64,000 bases of DNA from Anthonomus grandis grandis (GCF_022605725.1 NC_065551.1:1116001-1180000), one strand, 5' to 3'. Counted from the stretch's first letter, positions 12,178 to 23,676 are shown. The notes: generated from the letters alone by a model not told the origin. Translations and numbers: made by a program.

Positions 12178-13380
12178 ATGAGCTGCGGGGCGTAGGAAGC
12201 CTCTTCATCGCAAACTCTATAGACATTTGCGATTACTTCTCGCGCCTGACCATTCAAATGCTTTCCTTTTAAATGATTATTCATTTTAATCTCTAAATGA
12301 AAAATCTTAAAAATTTTTAGCAAACAACGAGGATAACAACTAATATAACATCAACAATAAAACATTAACATCAACAAAAAACAAGAAAAATAACAAACAT
12401 GATAACCATAAAAAAAAAAATTATTTAACACGCGCTATCTAAACCAACTTCTGCTTAAAAAGAGTGCCGCCGCTGTTCACCGTCTAACGTTGTGATGATG
12501 CGCCCCAGCTCTGGCCGTTGCCATTGGAAACCTCCGTCCAAAATGTCCGCTTGCTCACAAATCAACCAATCACAAAAATGCGAGAGTGGCCAGACGACGC
12601 GCGTTAACATTCCTTGGATCTGAATTTTAACATGTTGCCAATAGTATTATTGATTTTTAACTATTTTTTTTGAATTTATCACATTTCACATAATGGTTTT
12701 ACATTATTTAAATTGCAGAATATATTTTTGTTGTCTTTCTGATTTAATATTTCAGAGTTAAAAATTTTAAGGATTGCAAGTGAATGGAATGACATGTAAT
12801 TGTATTATTAATTTTAACTTCTTGAATCTTCCAGAATCGAAGGTTTCCATATTAAAAAATACTATGACAACGTTGCTAAAATAATAGCTGCACCTTATAA
12901 ATTCCTTTTATAGGTCAGCTTAAAATTGTTTAATATTAGTACCTATACCTGAAGACCAGAGCTTTGTTTGTCAGCTACGCCACATTCTCACTACACTTCA
13001 GCCACTAGTGTCACCTTCAACAGAAGGATGTAGTACTCCTTCGCCTTCATCAAATACTCATCAGACCCTAGAGTCAGATCTTTCAACTGATGGCTACTTT
13101 TGGAGCCGCTCAGTATAAAATGTTTATATAACTTTATAAGTTTTTATAAGTTTAAGTTTATAACATTATATTCATGGTTAGAATGACACTGATTTCAAAA
13201 TACATATGCCTAAATTTGTATATCATATATAAAGCCTGCTTCAACCAGGAGTCAAAAACGAGTCAGAGCCACCTCACCACCATCATCACCTTATTGGCGC
13301 TGACTTTTTGGAGATTTTTAATAAAACTAACCTATATTGTACCTACCGCTTCAAAATTAATTTTACAAAATTTAATAATC
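12178..13380. other. Non-coding part of Harbinger 3
   Basis: This lies inside the transposase intron and downstream of the MADF-BESS stop. Around 12440-12610 the base composition is more GC-rich than its surroundings, possibly a small unrelated insertion. At 12979-13119 there is a short Ser/Thr-rich open stretch on plus (PSTEGCSTPSPSSNTHQ) that could be a detached tail of the partner protein. Neither can be assigned. Confidence 0.35.
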
Positions 13381-13845
13381 TCACCTTAATGTCACAGCTA
13401 GCTTTTCAGTGGGCAAAACAACATCTCTCATCTTTGTGTTTTGCTTACGAAGGAGAAGACCCAGTCGATTAAGGAGTTCATCAAAACTTGTTGTTCTCAT
13501 TAAGAAGTAATTAAAAAATGTATTTTCATTTTTTCTTAAGTTTTGGTATAAAGTAACAAATGCCCCAGTAATTGGTCTTTCCAAATTTAGAGGGTGAACC
13601 CACCACTTCCTTGGCCGACAACGTTTTTTCTTTTTGAGGTAAAAATAATAAAGGTACAGTGCTTGAAGACCATCCATTTTGAAATCTTGAAAATAACTGG
13701 GCTAAATTGAGGCTATACGTAACGACGGCAAGGCCGTGTCACCAAAAAAGCACGCCGTTTGGTCGACTGCGCAAACTTTAATAAGCACGGCGTCGTGTCA
13801 CACACGGCGCACGGCTCAATGCCGTACCATCTGAAAGAGGCCTAA

Positions 13846-14302
13846 CGCTAACAGCGCCAACCATCTGTTTACTGTTTACTTAACCCAGCCCGGCTGACGC
13901 ATCCAAGACCCGCCATGTTAATCCGGCGCCGAGCCAAAGCGCCAAGCCGGCGCGAACAGCGCCGAGATCCCAACCAGCTGGACACCGGACCAACACCAAC
14001 GGCCGGAACACCATCCCGGGGAATGTTTCTAATGAGTTTCTAATTCCGGTCCCTCGACCCCCGGACAACAACTCCGTTGCTCCAACTGTAATGTGCGATT
14101 TCCAGAACTCGTTCTTTTTGCGGAGTACGTGACTAAGAAGATCTGCGGCGAGTGCACCAGATGCCTCTGGTGCCCACTCACCACGGTCACATACAAGGGC
14201 ATCCGCGCCCACGAGCGGAGAGTACACCCGGTCCGATTCGCTGAGATCATCGCAGCCACCGCCAAACCAATGACCGACGCTGAAGCCATGCCAATTAACT
14301 AA
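13846..14302 (+). pseudogene. GC-rich ORF piece with zinc-finger motif, possibly R2-like non-LTR N-terminus (left part)
   Basis: This is a GC-rich segment among AT-rich DNA. The plus strand is open from about 14028 to 14302 and reads CSNCNVRFPEL, then CTRCLWCPLTTVTYKGIRAH and ERRVHPVRFAEI. That is a C2H2 finger of the kind found at the N-terminus of R2-clade non-LTR ORFs. Just downstream the sequence turns into the A-rich I-like element. The matching continuation may be the GC-rich piece at 21715-22156. The family assignment is inference from motif style only. Confidence 0.4.
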
Positions 14303-14336
14303 TTAAGTTAATTACCAACAGTTGCTAATAAACAGA

Positions 14337-15966
14337 GCTCAGAGAAAACACGAAATGGAAGCCGAACATACAACAGACACGGGGGGAGAAGTTTTCAGAA
14401 CGCCGGAGAGACAAGAGACACCAAAACACAGAGACAGACGAAACAACGACACAGAAAACAGAAACTATGACGATACAATAAGAAGACGAGAGGAAACAGA
14501 GGAAGAAGAGGAGGAGGAACAATACGCGGCAAACACAGACTCAGAGGTAATCGTAAGCATGGACATTGACGCTAGATCAATAGACATAGAAACTATAGAG
14601 TTAGAAAGGGGCGGGGTCATTGAGTTAGTAAATTTGGCTATAGAAAACAAAAATAATATTCTCAAGGCGACATCCAGATACTCCTGAACAAAGCTATCTT
14701 TCAACAAGGAAGATCAGAATACGGTCCAGAGTCACCTGGAAAGTCTTACAGACATCCTGATCCGATTATCAGTTAAAGCAGGGGAAAATAATAAAATACA
14801 AAAAAATGGAAAAACAGATCAATGAACAGAATCAAATTATAAAACAATTACAAAGAGACATGTTACAAGTAGTTAAAAACACGACAAAAACGACGACACA
14901 AAAAAGAAAAGACTCAGACATAAGCATTCAGCAAAAAAGTGTAACAAACAAAAACGCAGATGAAAAAGCAGGGCCATCCACATCCTACCAGAAAAATACA
15001 AAGATAAATAACAAACAAAAAGAGATAATCTCACAAACATATACACAATCACAAACAAAAACACAAACAAAACTTAGACCACAAAACCAAATAGACAGTG
15101 ACAAAGACAGTGAATGGGAGATCTCAAGAAAAAATAATAATAATAAAATCAATGATAATTATGAAAAAGGAACAACAACAAAAAAGACATACGCAGAAAT
15201 AATTAGTAAAAACAAACAAGTACAAAAAGAGCCCGATAAATGGAAAAGTCCAACAAAAAGAGCAATTACAAACGAGACAAAAACAATAGTCACACAAATC
15301 GAAGGACAAAAAGACGGGAAAGAAACCTTAAAGAAATTTAAGCAAGACTTCAAACAATACAAGAGGGGTATAGTTGACGTAATAATTCTTTGAGAGGGAA
15401 AAATTAAAAATAATAATGACACAAAACATATATGAACAAATAGCTAAAGAACTAACAGAAAAGAACTACATACCAGAACAGAAAAGAACAAGAAAACCAA
15501 AAATAAAAATAACGGGGGTAGAAAAGAAAGGATACACAAACGAAGAAATTATACAAGTAATACAAGAAGAGAAAGAATTATTAAATAACCTATACCCAGA
15601 AAAAATAAAGGAGTGGAAAGTAATGGCCAGAAAACCCTGCATGAACCCACATAAAGAAAATATAATAATTGAAATTGACCCTGACACAGCAAAACATGTA
15701 CTAAGACGAGGACAACTAACAATGGACTACCGACGATACTACGTAAAGGAAGACATAAGCGTAGCCTTGTGTTACAAATGTCAAGAGCTAGGACATACGA
15801 TAAAGTACTGCACAAAAGCAGAAAACACATGTTACAAATGTGGAAAAACTGGTCATGAACCTGTCAGTTGTAGAAACCTCTTTGACTGCAAAAACTGTAA
15901 GTTGGGTACATAGGGACTTACAACACAAAGACATACAACACGAGACAAAGGTTGCCCAGCGCACAT
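14337..15966 (+). pseudogene. Non-LTR ORF1 (gag-like) with CCHC zinc knuckles
   Basis: The reading covers 14337-14687, 14806-15393 and 15416-15966 in shifting frames, with frameshifts or stops near 14690 and 15393-15410. The N-terminal half is low-complexity (acidic, then Lys/Gln/Asn/Thr-rich). The C-terminal part has CYKCQELGHTIKYC, CYKCGKTGHEPVSC and a third knuckle with CKNC, in which a stop interrupts at about 15911. The basic C-terminal tail resumes beyond the inserted transposon at about 18342 (RSRKYPYVQRTKNKKK). ORF1 proteins of this type bind the element RNA. Confidence 0.8.
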
Positions 15967-16099
15967 AGGGGTATTTCATTAAGCTATGCGGCCAAAATTA
16001 TTTTTTTGTTTTTATCTATGCCAAAGGATATTTTAAAGTAAATAACATCTTATTTTAATAAGTCAAGTATATTTAATATCAAAAAATTAATAATAATAA

Positions 16100-18100
16100 A
16101 ATTAATAATGATAAAATAACATTCGTCAAATAAAATATCATCTTCGCTGTCTGATGGATCTGCAGTAGTTACGCTGTCTGGAGGACTGGCAGGCATCAGA
16201 AGTGTTATGGTTTCTGGTAGAAAAGATCCCAATTTTCTTCTGTTTACTTTCCTTATGCCACTTAATACCGGATCGGAACTTAAAAGAAGCCGATTAAAAA
16301 TGTCCCTGTTGCAGTCCTTCCTGGATAATTTTCGGGCAAAATCTTGACGGTATGCTCGGAAATGTTTATTTTGGGCTTCTGCAGCCTCTTCGGAGAGCTG
16401 TCCAATGGGCAATAATGCATTTTTTATTATAACTGCACCATGAATAAGTACTTTATGCATAGTTGGACTCATTGGGTGCCAAGGGTACAAACTAACATAT
16501 AACCTAGCAGTTTCCAATGTATATATTTTGTATTTTTCATGATTAATTATATAACCACTTGAAATTACTTCCAAAATTACTTTTAGTCTATAGATTAGCT
16601 CATAGCTAATGCCAGTTATTTCTGATGACAGTTTTGGGTCCTCGAAAAACCTCCTGCTCGTGTTGCCGTCATTTGTATTGCCGAAATTAGCCTTTGGCAT
16701 ATCCACTAAGAGTCCAGTTTCTCGGCGAAATCTTTCCTGAATTTCAGCTTTCTCTTCTTTTCCATACTTTTTTCTGTTTCGGTCTTTCGTTCTCTGTATT
16801 TTTTCACCGGCAATTTATATGCCAAGTGGAGGATAGTTTCGAAAAAGCGAATTCTCGCATGTAAAATTGAGAGTCCAAACTCTAAAGCTTCAGAACAGAC
16901 TGGCTTTTCTAGATTTAACTGGTTAAATTCTTTGGAGGTTGCACCACATATATAGCACTTGCTGATTGATTTAGTGCCTGTAGCTGCATTGCAGACCTTT
17001 CCATCCACCATTGTCATGATAAAGACTAACTAACAATTCTTTTTCTTGTAAATTAACACGTGTTGGTTATAAGTCTATACAGGGACTTCCCTGTATAGAC
17101 TTATTTATATACTCAATTTCTTCCTGCGTAACATCTGTACTTTCTTTTACGAATCGAAACCTTATTGGTCTACAGTACCTGGGAGATGAGGGAGTAGGAT
17201 TTTCCCAGACTATATTTTTACCTTCTTTACCACAAACTAGTCTTAGAGGTACAAAACAGCTTTGAAATATGTAAGCGTCTGAGTCGGCGTCATTTTCAAA
17301 TTTTTGTTTGAATTGACATTGTTGTAAGCCATCACAGCCCCATTTGCAAATAACCTTTAAACTGTCTTTTTCTTCCTCTCTCAGCGTTATTAGGACTTCG
17401 TTCAGGTAGGTAGATAAACGCATTACGGTGAGATAAGATTTTTTGAATAACCGCGGGAATTTCAATAGTTCCTTCTAACCATGATTGATTGTATTTTAAA
17501 AACACGTCTTCCTTCTTATGGGCCTTTACCCACCTTTGCTTCATTTGTGATTTAAAACGTGCAAAACTGGCTTTAAAACTCTCAATTTGATCTTCTGTAA
17601 AATTGTCACAGGACAAAATTTGATCCTTCAAAGCATTTAGTTTTTCTTCCAAACTTGGTAGACCCAGGGCCTGCATACGGTCGAACATGTTTCTACGGGT
17701 CACTAGTTTTACTCCCGAGGGACCTTGGCAATCTATAACAAAAAAATGTTCGCCTGTTATTACTCTTACAATAACAATGTTTTTATTTTATTTTTATTCA
17801 GATAAAAACAAATCAATTCAATGTGCCCTAGTAGTACTTATCCGCGCTTTTCCGCGACTAATTATAAAAACATTTACTTCTACAGGACTAAAACCTTTAA
17901 TCGTAATAGAAATAATAGCTGGATCTAGGTGGAAAGTATATCAAGTCCATTAGTAAACAAAAATAATACCCAAAAAAATCTTCATAATACTTGTTACGGT
18001 TTAAATTTTATTAACTAAATAAAAATATTTTAGAACAATTTAAGTTATATCGAAATTAGTGGATTCTTACCTGGTTTATCCAAATCCATCACTACCGCGT
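16100..18100 (-). pseudogene. Transib/RAG1-like transposase, broken
   Basis: A short first exon with donor GTAAGA lies near 18090-18072. A second begins at about 17735 after TTGTTATAG. Three motifs correspond to the Transib/RAG1 catalytic core: VICKWGCDGLQQC (first Asp, about 17340), LTMVDGKVCNA-type MTMVDGKVCNAA with CYICGA (second Asp, about 17005) and QLSEEAAEAQNKHFRAYR (Glu, about 16394). Between them are PIRFRFVKESTDVTQEE and SDPVLSGIR. Frameshifts near 17450 and 16710, and a break at a 36-base palindrome near 17069-17104, make it non-functional. Family identity rests on the three motifs in order. Confidence 0.75.
17069..17104. repeat. 36-nt perfect palindrome in transposase coding region
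   Basis: Two 17-base arms (first arm ATAAGTCTATACAGGGA) flank a 2-base centre (CT). The palindrome sits where the transposase reading breaks between the first- and second-Asp segments. It may be a fold-back replication error. Confidence 0.9.
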
Positions 18101-18454
18101 CCAAAATAAAGTCACAACTATTATTAATATTCACTGAAAGCGTAGCGAATTGAGAAAAATGCGAGAAACAAAAGTAACAGCACGAGCGACGGTCGACTTC
18201 AAACTAACGCTGGACGAATGGTGCGCTCGGGAGAAAGGCGTGAAAGGTGGGGTGTTATTCTTGGATTAGTTGCTTATCCTATGCCGTCGTTTTTTTTTAC
18301 CTAGTTTGATAGTTTGAAAAACTAACTTTTGGCCGCGCAGATCTCGCAAATACCCGTATGTGCAGCGTACAAAGAACAAAAAGAAGCAACAAGACGAAAC
18401 ATAGACTACGGACAGACAGATGAAGAGACAAGAACAATGGACATGGAATAATAA

Positions 18455-21400
18455 ATGGCTCTGGTAATAGTGCAATTCAATGTGGACAGGGGTCGAGAGG
18501 CGATGACGCTTCTAGAAAATAAGATAAGAACAGAAAAACCGGGAATTGTGCTATTGCAAGAACCATATTACAAAGGACACATAACAGGATACACGAGACA
18601 TAGACTGGACATAAAAGACAAGGCAGAAATTTGGGTGGACAAAAACATAACTAACTAACAAAAACAACTAGAAAAGACCTATCTACAAGTAACTTTCATA
18701 CAATACAAATAAAAACAAAACAAAACACATACATACTTTTTTCTTCAATTTACGATGAACCAGGAGGAAGAAAAAACAAAAGACTGGACGAAATAGACAA
18801 ACGTATAAAAAACATAAAAGAACAACACATAATTGGAGGAGACTTTAACGCACATAACGAAGCTTGGGGAGGGACAATAATAGACGAAAGGGGAACAAAA
18901 ATAGTAGACTGGGCAGCCGAACGAAAATATAACATAATGAACAATAAAAGGGAAGGGCCAACTTTCAGAAGCTCAAGAGGTAACAGCTACATAGATCTGA
19001 CCATGACAAAAAATATAAATATAGAAAATTGGCCCGTGTCACAGGAGGAAACTCTGAGTACACACGTATATTTCATTCACGGTTAAGACAGAATGTAACA
19101 CAAGGCGGCAAAGATTGAAAATACTAACTGAAATCCGATAAAAAGAGAATTGAACCTAAATATTTCCCTAAAGACGACATAGAAAATGATACAGCGGAAA
19201 TGAATCAGATAAGAAATAAAAACAGACAATACAGAGAAAGAAAAGAGTCGAAAATAGGCAAAAGAGAAATTGAAGTCATAATCAGTGAACTAAAAAACAA
19301 TAAAGCAACAGCGGAAGACAAAATCCCTAATAAAGCTATAAAAGAAATATGGACAGAAATAATAGATAAGCTGGTAGTAATATATAATAAATGCCTAGAT
19401 ATGGGCGTTTTTCCCCAATGCTGGAAAAAAGCAAACATATGCTGGCTCCCGAAAAGCGACGGCAGAGCAAGACCAATAAGCCTGTTACCCACACTAGGAA
19501 AAATATTAGATAAGATAATAAACAAAAGACTGCAAACACACTTAGAAAAATATAATAAACTAGATGAAAGACAATTCGGATTCCGGGAAGGACGAGGGAC
19601 TACAGACGCACTGCACAAACTAACGCAAAAATTAAATACAAAGACAAGTAGGCATTTCTTGGTGGTGGCCCTGGATCTCTGGTATGGAAGGGGCTGAGAT
19701 CTGCGGGTCGCTAAGAAGGGTGTGCGAAAGCTTTATGACGGACCGAAAGATAAAGACGGGACGAGAAACAAGACAAACAGAAAGAGGATGCCCACAAGGA
19801 TCCAGTCTGGGACCAACCCTGTGGTTATTAGTTATGCCGGGTTGGTTCAGAAACCTGGATGAAGCAAGACAAGACTGGAATAGACAATACGAAAAACAAT
19901 ACATAATAAATGAAAGCTGGGAAGACGATCTAGTACATGCACAAGCATACGCAGACGACCAACTACTACTTATTCCTGGTAAATCGGCAAAAGAAATAGA
20001 AAGAAAGTGGAAAATAATATGGAAAGCGTGCAAGAAATGGGAGCAACAATCGAAGGTAAAGTATAATGACAGGAAAACTGAAATAATGTTCTTACCCAAA
20101 GGAGGAAACATAAGACCACCAGTAATAAAGATAGACGGCGCAAACATAGAACAGAAAGAAAGCTTAAAATACTTAGGGTTAACAATAGATAAAAAACAAA
20201 ATTATATAGAACACATAAAAAATATAAGGACAAAAACACAAAAAGTATCAATGAGAATAATGGGGCAAATTACGAGAAAATCCGGATATAAAAAAGAAAT
20301 TATAAAAGAAATAATACATAAAGCAATACTACCAGCTATACTGTATGCATCAGAAATATGGGGAACAAAAGCAGAAAGTGTCTTTGCAAAAAGACATTTA
20401 GAGGCTGCAATGAGACCACTATTAATAATTTGTACAGGGGCATACAGAACGACATCGAACGCCGCTCTCCAAGTATTAGCTGGAGTAGCACCAGCGTGGA
20501 TAGAATTAAAAGAAAGGTTCAATTCGTATAAGACAGGCAAAGAGGACATAGAAAAATCTAAAATTAGAACAGTAGACAAACCACACCCAAGTTACCTAGA
20601 CAAAATAAATTATATCAATCAAAATACAGCGGTCCACATGTACGTAGATGGCAGTCAAGGAGAAAACGGAAACGGAATTGGCTTAATAATATTAGACACA
20701 AAAACAAATAGTAATAGGAGAAACAATAACAAAAGGCTTTAATTCAATACAAATAGAAAAAAGAGCGGACTGGAAAGCAATAAAATTAGCACTAGACAGT
20801 AAACATTATAAAAAGGTCATTATAAATACAGATTGTAAAGTTATTATAGAAAACTGGGATGGCAAAAAAATAAAAACAAGATTGGACGGACATATAAGAA
20901 AAGATATAGAGAAATTAAGAGAAAAGAATATCGGCATAGATATAAAATGGAAAAGCAGAAAAGACAGGTATATAAAACAAGCACATAATCAGGCGAAAAG
21001 AAGAGCTGGGATACAAGGGGTAACTTGGGACCTGGAAGAGTACGTTTACCAGGATAAGACAATAAGACGACAAACAAGAAACAAAAAGATTAAAGAAAAA
21101 TGGCAAAGTTACTGGGAGAATGTCGACAAAGGCCGAACAACTTTTAAAATTTGTAAGCAAGTGGGTGATGATCTAATCCAGCTCACACACAAAGCAGTAC
21201 AATTGGTGACAGGACACGGTAACTTTGAACATTACTTACAAAGATTTAACCTGAAAGACACAGACGGACAATGTACATGCGGACAAGGACAAGAGACAAA
21301 CGAACATATAATGCAGGATTGTACAGAAATAAACAGACATGAAACAAGACAACGATTAGTATTAAAATACGGGGATCTAGATTTAAAATTAAGGGGGGAA

Positions 21401-21478
21401 ACAAGAAAAGTAAATAAAACACATATCGATAAACTAAACGAATGGGCAAATTACGTAGTCAATGACCCAGAAATTTGA
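18455..21478 (+). pseudogene. Non-LTR ORF2: endonuclease, reverse transcriptase, RNase H
   Basis: The endonuclease begins at 18455 (VIVQFNVDRGREA, VLLQEPYY) and continues in another frame at about 18745-19084 (IIGGDFNAHNEAWGG, SYIDLTM). The RT runs from about 19260 (NKATAEDKIPNKAIKE, ARPISLLPTLGK, FGFREGRGT) through 19684-20100 with AYADDQLLL, the catalytic box, near 19951. RNase H is at 20635-20990 (HMYVDGSQGENGNG, INTDCKVII), with a frameshift near 20735. The C-terminal Cys-His motif CTCGQGQETNEHIMQDC is near 21275. Stops at about 18656, and frameshifts near 18700, 19090-19200, 19685 and 20735, kill it. RNase H points to the I or a related clade. Confidence 0.85.
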
Positions 21479-21714
21479 GGTGCAGTAATACCATAAGTAA
21501 GATAAGATTCGAACAAGAAAATGTAGATAAGAAGATAAACAATGTAAAAACATATTAGATAAGATAAGATAAGATATAAAAATCACAAATCCACAAAAAC
21601 AAAATTTACAACAATCAAAGCAAACAAATTATAATTAGAGCATAAGCAATTAAAAGTGTAAGATATGATGTTTGAAAAAATAAAGAAAAAATAGAAAAAG
21701 AAAAAGGGAGCTTT

Positions 21715-22156
21715 CCCCGCTGTTTTTAGGGGGGCCAGTATTCGCTGAGACCGCAGGCAGACTTGTACTGTCGGCGTGGTCGCGATGATGGCTCCAGGCG
21801 GAGGTTGGTGGGTTCCCTTGACGGTGGCTTCGATGGAATGGTGGGTGGCATTTTAGCCATAAACGGGACAATTTTCAGATTTATACCGGAAGGTGGGAAA
21901 TTCAAATTGCATGAGATTGAGGCTAAATCGGTTACCGGCATCTTTATTGAGGCCATGTGTCGAGCCACCGGCCTGACAGTGGACCAGGTGCGTTACAGGA
22001 GGAAGAAGCCCGAGTACGGAAGGTTCCTCGAGATAGCCAAACGAAACCTGCTGAGGAGCCGTCAACCCAGGCTTCCACCCCCTGTCCGTCCTGAAGATCC
22101 CGCCCCCGGCCTCGTCCCGGATGTACCCAACGCTGTGGCCCCCACCGCGTGCCAAC
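21715..22156 (+). pseudogene. GC-rich ORF piece, possibly right part of the R2-like N-terminal ORF
   Basis: It starts abruptly after the A-rich tail of the I-like element and ends at the LTR-like TGTTGGA at 22157. It is open on plus from 21763 to 22170. It contains ATGLTVDQVRYRRKKPEYGR, which resembles the Myb-like segment after the zinc fingers in R2-type proteins, then a Pro/Arg-rich part. Together with 13846-14302 it could be one ORF split by the I-like insertion. I do not recognise a specific family. Confidence 0.35.
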
Positions 22157-22286
22157 TGTTGGATACATAATCCAACAATTATTTGTTAATATCAAGTTTT
22201 ATAAAAGGAGTAAGTCTGGCAACGCAGCCCTAATATGTCAAGTCTGTCAGTTGCGCCACTTGCTACCACTTACGCAGTGTCCTGTG
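22157..22286 (+). repeat. LTR-type terminus shared with the BEL 3' LTR
   Basis: The 42 bases from 22157 begin TGTTGGATACATAATCC and match those from 51097 (TGTTGGAAATATAATCC) at about 39 positions, then diverge. A TATA-like TTATAAAAGG follows at about 22199. It is best read as the start of a diverged BEL-family LTR, cut off where Harbinger 4 begins. Confidence 0.55.
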
Positions 22287-22527
22287 GTGCAATTCTCATT
22301 GGTCGATACGTCACGTCTCGAATCGACATATCTCGTTCGAGACACAATTCGGTCCCGAGTAAAATGTGATTCTCATTTCATCTCGAGTCGTAGCCGTCGA
22401 TTCGTAGCAACACATTATTGTCAATTATCACTGTCGGCTTTCAAATCATAATCCGTCGCTATTTCTTATGAGTTTTTTAAATTTTGCTTCATTTATTTGC
22501 TTTATTCTGTTTCAAATTATTATTAGA

Positions 22528-23676
22528 ATGTTACCAATATTTCGTGATGTTGCTTATCAAGAAGAAATTAGAAGACTCAACCAGACCTTAAGGAGGAAAA
22601 GAAGACGAATAAGGATGGAATTGAACCTAGAGGAACTCTCAGAAACCAGATTTAAAGAGCTATTTCGTATAAATAAAGCTCTTTTCAGATTTTTATGTGA
22701 AGAGTTAACGCCATACTTAAGGCAACCAAAATACCTTAGTGGAGTTACAGTGCAACAAAAAGTCTTGGTTGCCCTAAGATTTTATGCTACTGGTTCTTAT
22801 CAACGAAGTGTAGGAGGAGATTTTAATTTAGGAGTTAGTCAAACATCTGTCCATAGGTAATTTAATTTGCTATAAGTTTATATCAACATTAAATCACATA
22901 ATTCTTATAGATACGTTCATGAGGTCACCAATGCCATTAATGACAACCTTACAGCTAGGACCATTAAATTTCCTACAACAAGAAGGGAGATGAACATTGT
23001 GAAAGAGAATTTTATGCAAAAATTCCAGTTTCCCGGTGTTGTAGGGGCAATTGATTGCACTCAAATTGCCATTCTAAAACCAAATAATGAGGAACACAAT
23101 TATATCAATCGCAAAGGTTATCACTCCCTAAATGTGCAACTTATTTGTGATTCAGACTTAAAAATTTTGTCTATAAATGCCAATTACCCAGGATCAACTC
23201 ATGACTCATTTATTTGGAGAAATTCTGAGGTAAAAAATTTCCTTTTGACACAATATCGTCAGGGTCTGAGAAGAACATGGCTGTTGGGTGACTCAGGCTA
23301 CCCACTTGAACCAGTATTAATGACCCCATACCAAAACCCTTTAGAAGGCTCTTCAGAATCCCATTACAATCAAAACCATATAAGGGCGAGAAACTGTATT
23401 GAAAGAACAAATGGGGTTTTGAAAGCAAGATTCCGATGCTTGTTAAAAGAACGAGTAGCAAGATATGCTCCAGAATTTGTAGGAAAGTTAGTTAACACAT
23501 GCTGTGTATTACACAACTTGTGTATTACTTTTGGTATTGAACATGAAGAAAATGATAATGAAGAGGAAAATGACATCTTACAAAATATAGGGAATCAAAA
23601 TATAATGGGTAACTTAGGTGCTCGAGAGGGAGAGGCAATAAGAAGAAGTATTGTTAACACATATTTTAATATTTAA
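22528..23676 (+). CDS. Harbinger 4 transposase, HARBI1-like (two exons, 364 aa)
   Basis: Exon 1 is 22528-22856 (donor GTAATT) and exon 2 is 22911-23676 (acceptor TCTTATAG). The join is 1,095 bases, or 364 residues plus stop, with no break. The N-terminal helical region (ETRFKELFRINKALFRFL) is followed by FYATGSYQRSVGGDFNLG, a helix-turn-helix-like segment. The DDE_Tnp_4 nuclease has VVGAIDCTQIAIL (first Asp), NYPGSTHDSFIWR, LLGDSGYPLEPV (second Asp) and RNCIERTNGVLKARFR (Glu). Oddly, the usual GTH after the first Asp is CTQ, so activity is uncertain. The partner SANT gene lies downstream on the other strand. In-frame ATGs upstream exist (22468); 22528 was chosen because it starts the conserved part. 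Confidence 0.88.

Larger units (their letters stand above)
10481..13677 (-). pseudogene. Harbinger 3 transposase, two exons with two stops
   Basis: Exon 1 (13677-13385) encodes the N-terminus (KKRCRPRKWWVHPLN, TSFDELLNRLGLLL, ending KLAVTLR before GTGAG). Exon 2 (11363-10481) starts YLASGNTFTDLHY after a TTTCAG acceptor. Catalytic-region motifs are HCIGAVDGKHIRL, VNIGAYGKDSDSTIF, VPYVFIGDEGFG and RRYVDCGFGILSNKWR. The usual Glu before the final FG motif is Asp here (VDCGFG for VExxFG). In-frame stops lie near 10915 and at about 10816, with no frameshift. The roughly 2-kb intron contains the opposite-strand MADF-BESS exon. Confidence 0.88.
10346..13842. mobile_element. PIF/Harbinger element 3, left end truncated
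   Basis: Transposase exons on minus (13677-13385 and 11363-10481) sandwich a MADF-BESS exon on plus (11483-12177). The right terminus is clear: read inward on minus it begins GGCCTCTTTCAGATGG at 13842 and is followed outside by TAA (13843-13845), the Harbinger-type 3-bp target. The last 150 bp holds several CACGGC-type GC-rich subterminal motifs. The left terminus and MADF exon 1 are missing, cut near 10346-10480 next to Harbinger 2. Confidence 0.85.
15985..18335. mobile_element. Transib/RAG1-like DNA transposon inside gag
   Basis: Short inverted ends face each other. The left contains GCGGCCAAAATTA (about 15987-15999); the right, in reverse complement, contains GCGGCCAAAAGTTAG. The gag reading is interrupted between them and resumes after the right end. 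The transposase lies on minus. The ends do not show the CAC start typical of described Transibs and I could not read a 5-bp TSD, so the termini are approximate. Confidence 0.7.
14303..21710 (+). mobile_element. I/R1-like non-LTR retrotransposon, interrupted by a Transib-like element
   Basis: A gag-like ORF1 with CCHC knuckles (14337-15966) is followed by an ORF2 with AP endonuclease, reverse transcriptase, RNase H and a C-terminal Cys-His motif (18455-21478). The coding strand is strongly A-rich. The 3' end holds a short GATAA repeat (about 21558-21577) and an A-rich tail near 21660-21705. A separate transposon occupies about 15985-18335, just before the gag C-terminus. The exact ends and TSD were not resolved; the flanks on both sides are GC-rich. 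Confidence 0.8.

Noticed and set aside
14873..15309. Hydrophobic Cys/Phe-rich membrane proteins on minus
   Set aside because: Antisense shadows of the A-rich gag; the T-rich complement naturally yields Phe/Leu/Ser/Cys-rich frames.
19205..20579. Long hydrophobic frames antisense to the RT
   Set aside because: Same composition artefact as for gag; they carry no domain and lie exactly opposite conserved RT motifs.
21558..21577. GATAA repeat as a telomere or CRISPR-like array
   Set aside because: Only about four short units in the 3' region of a non-LTR element; typical simple 3' repeat of such elements.
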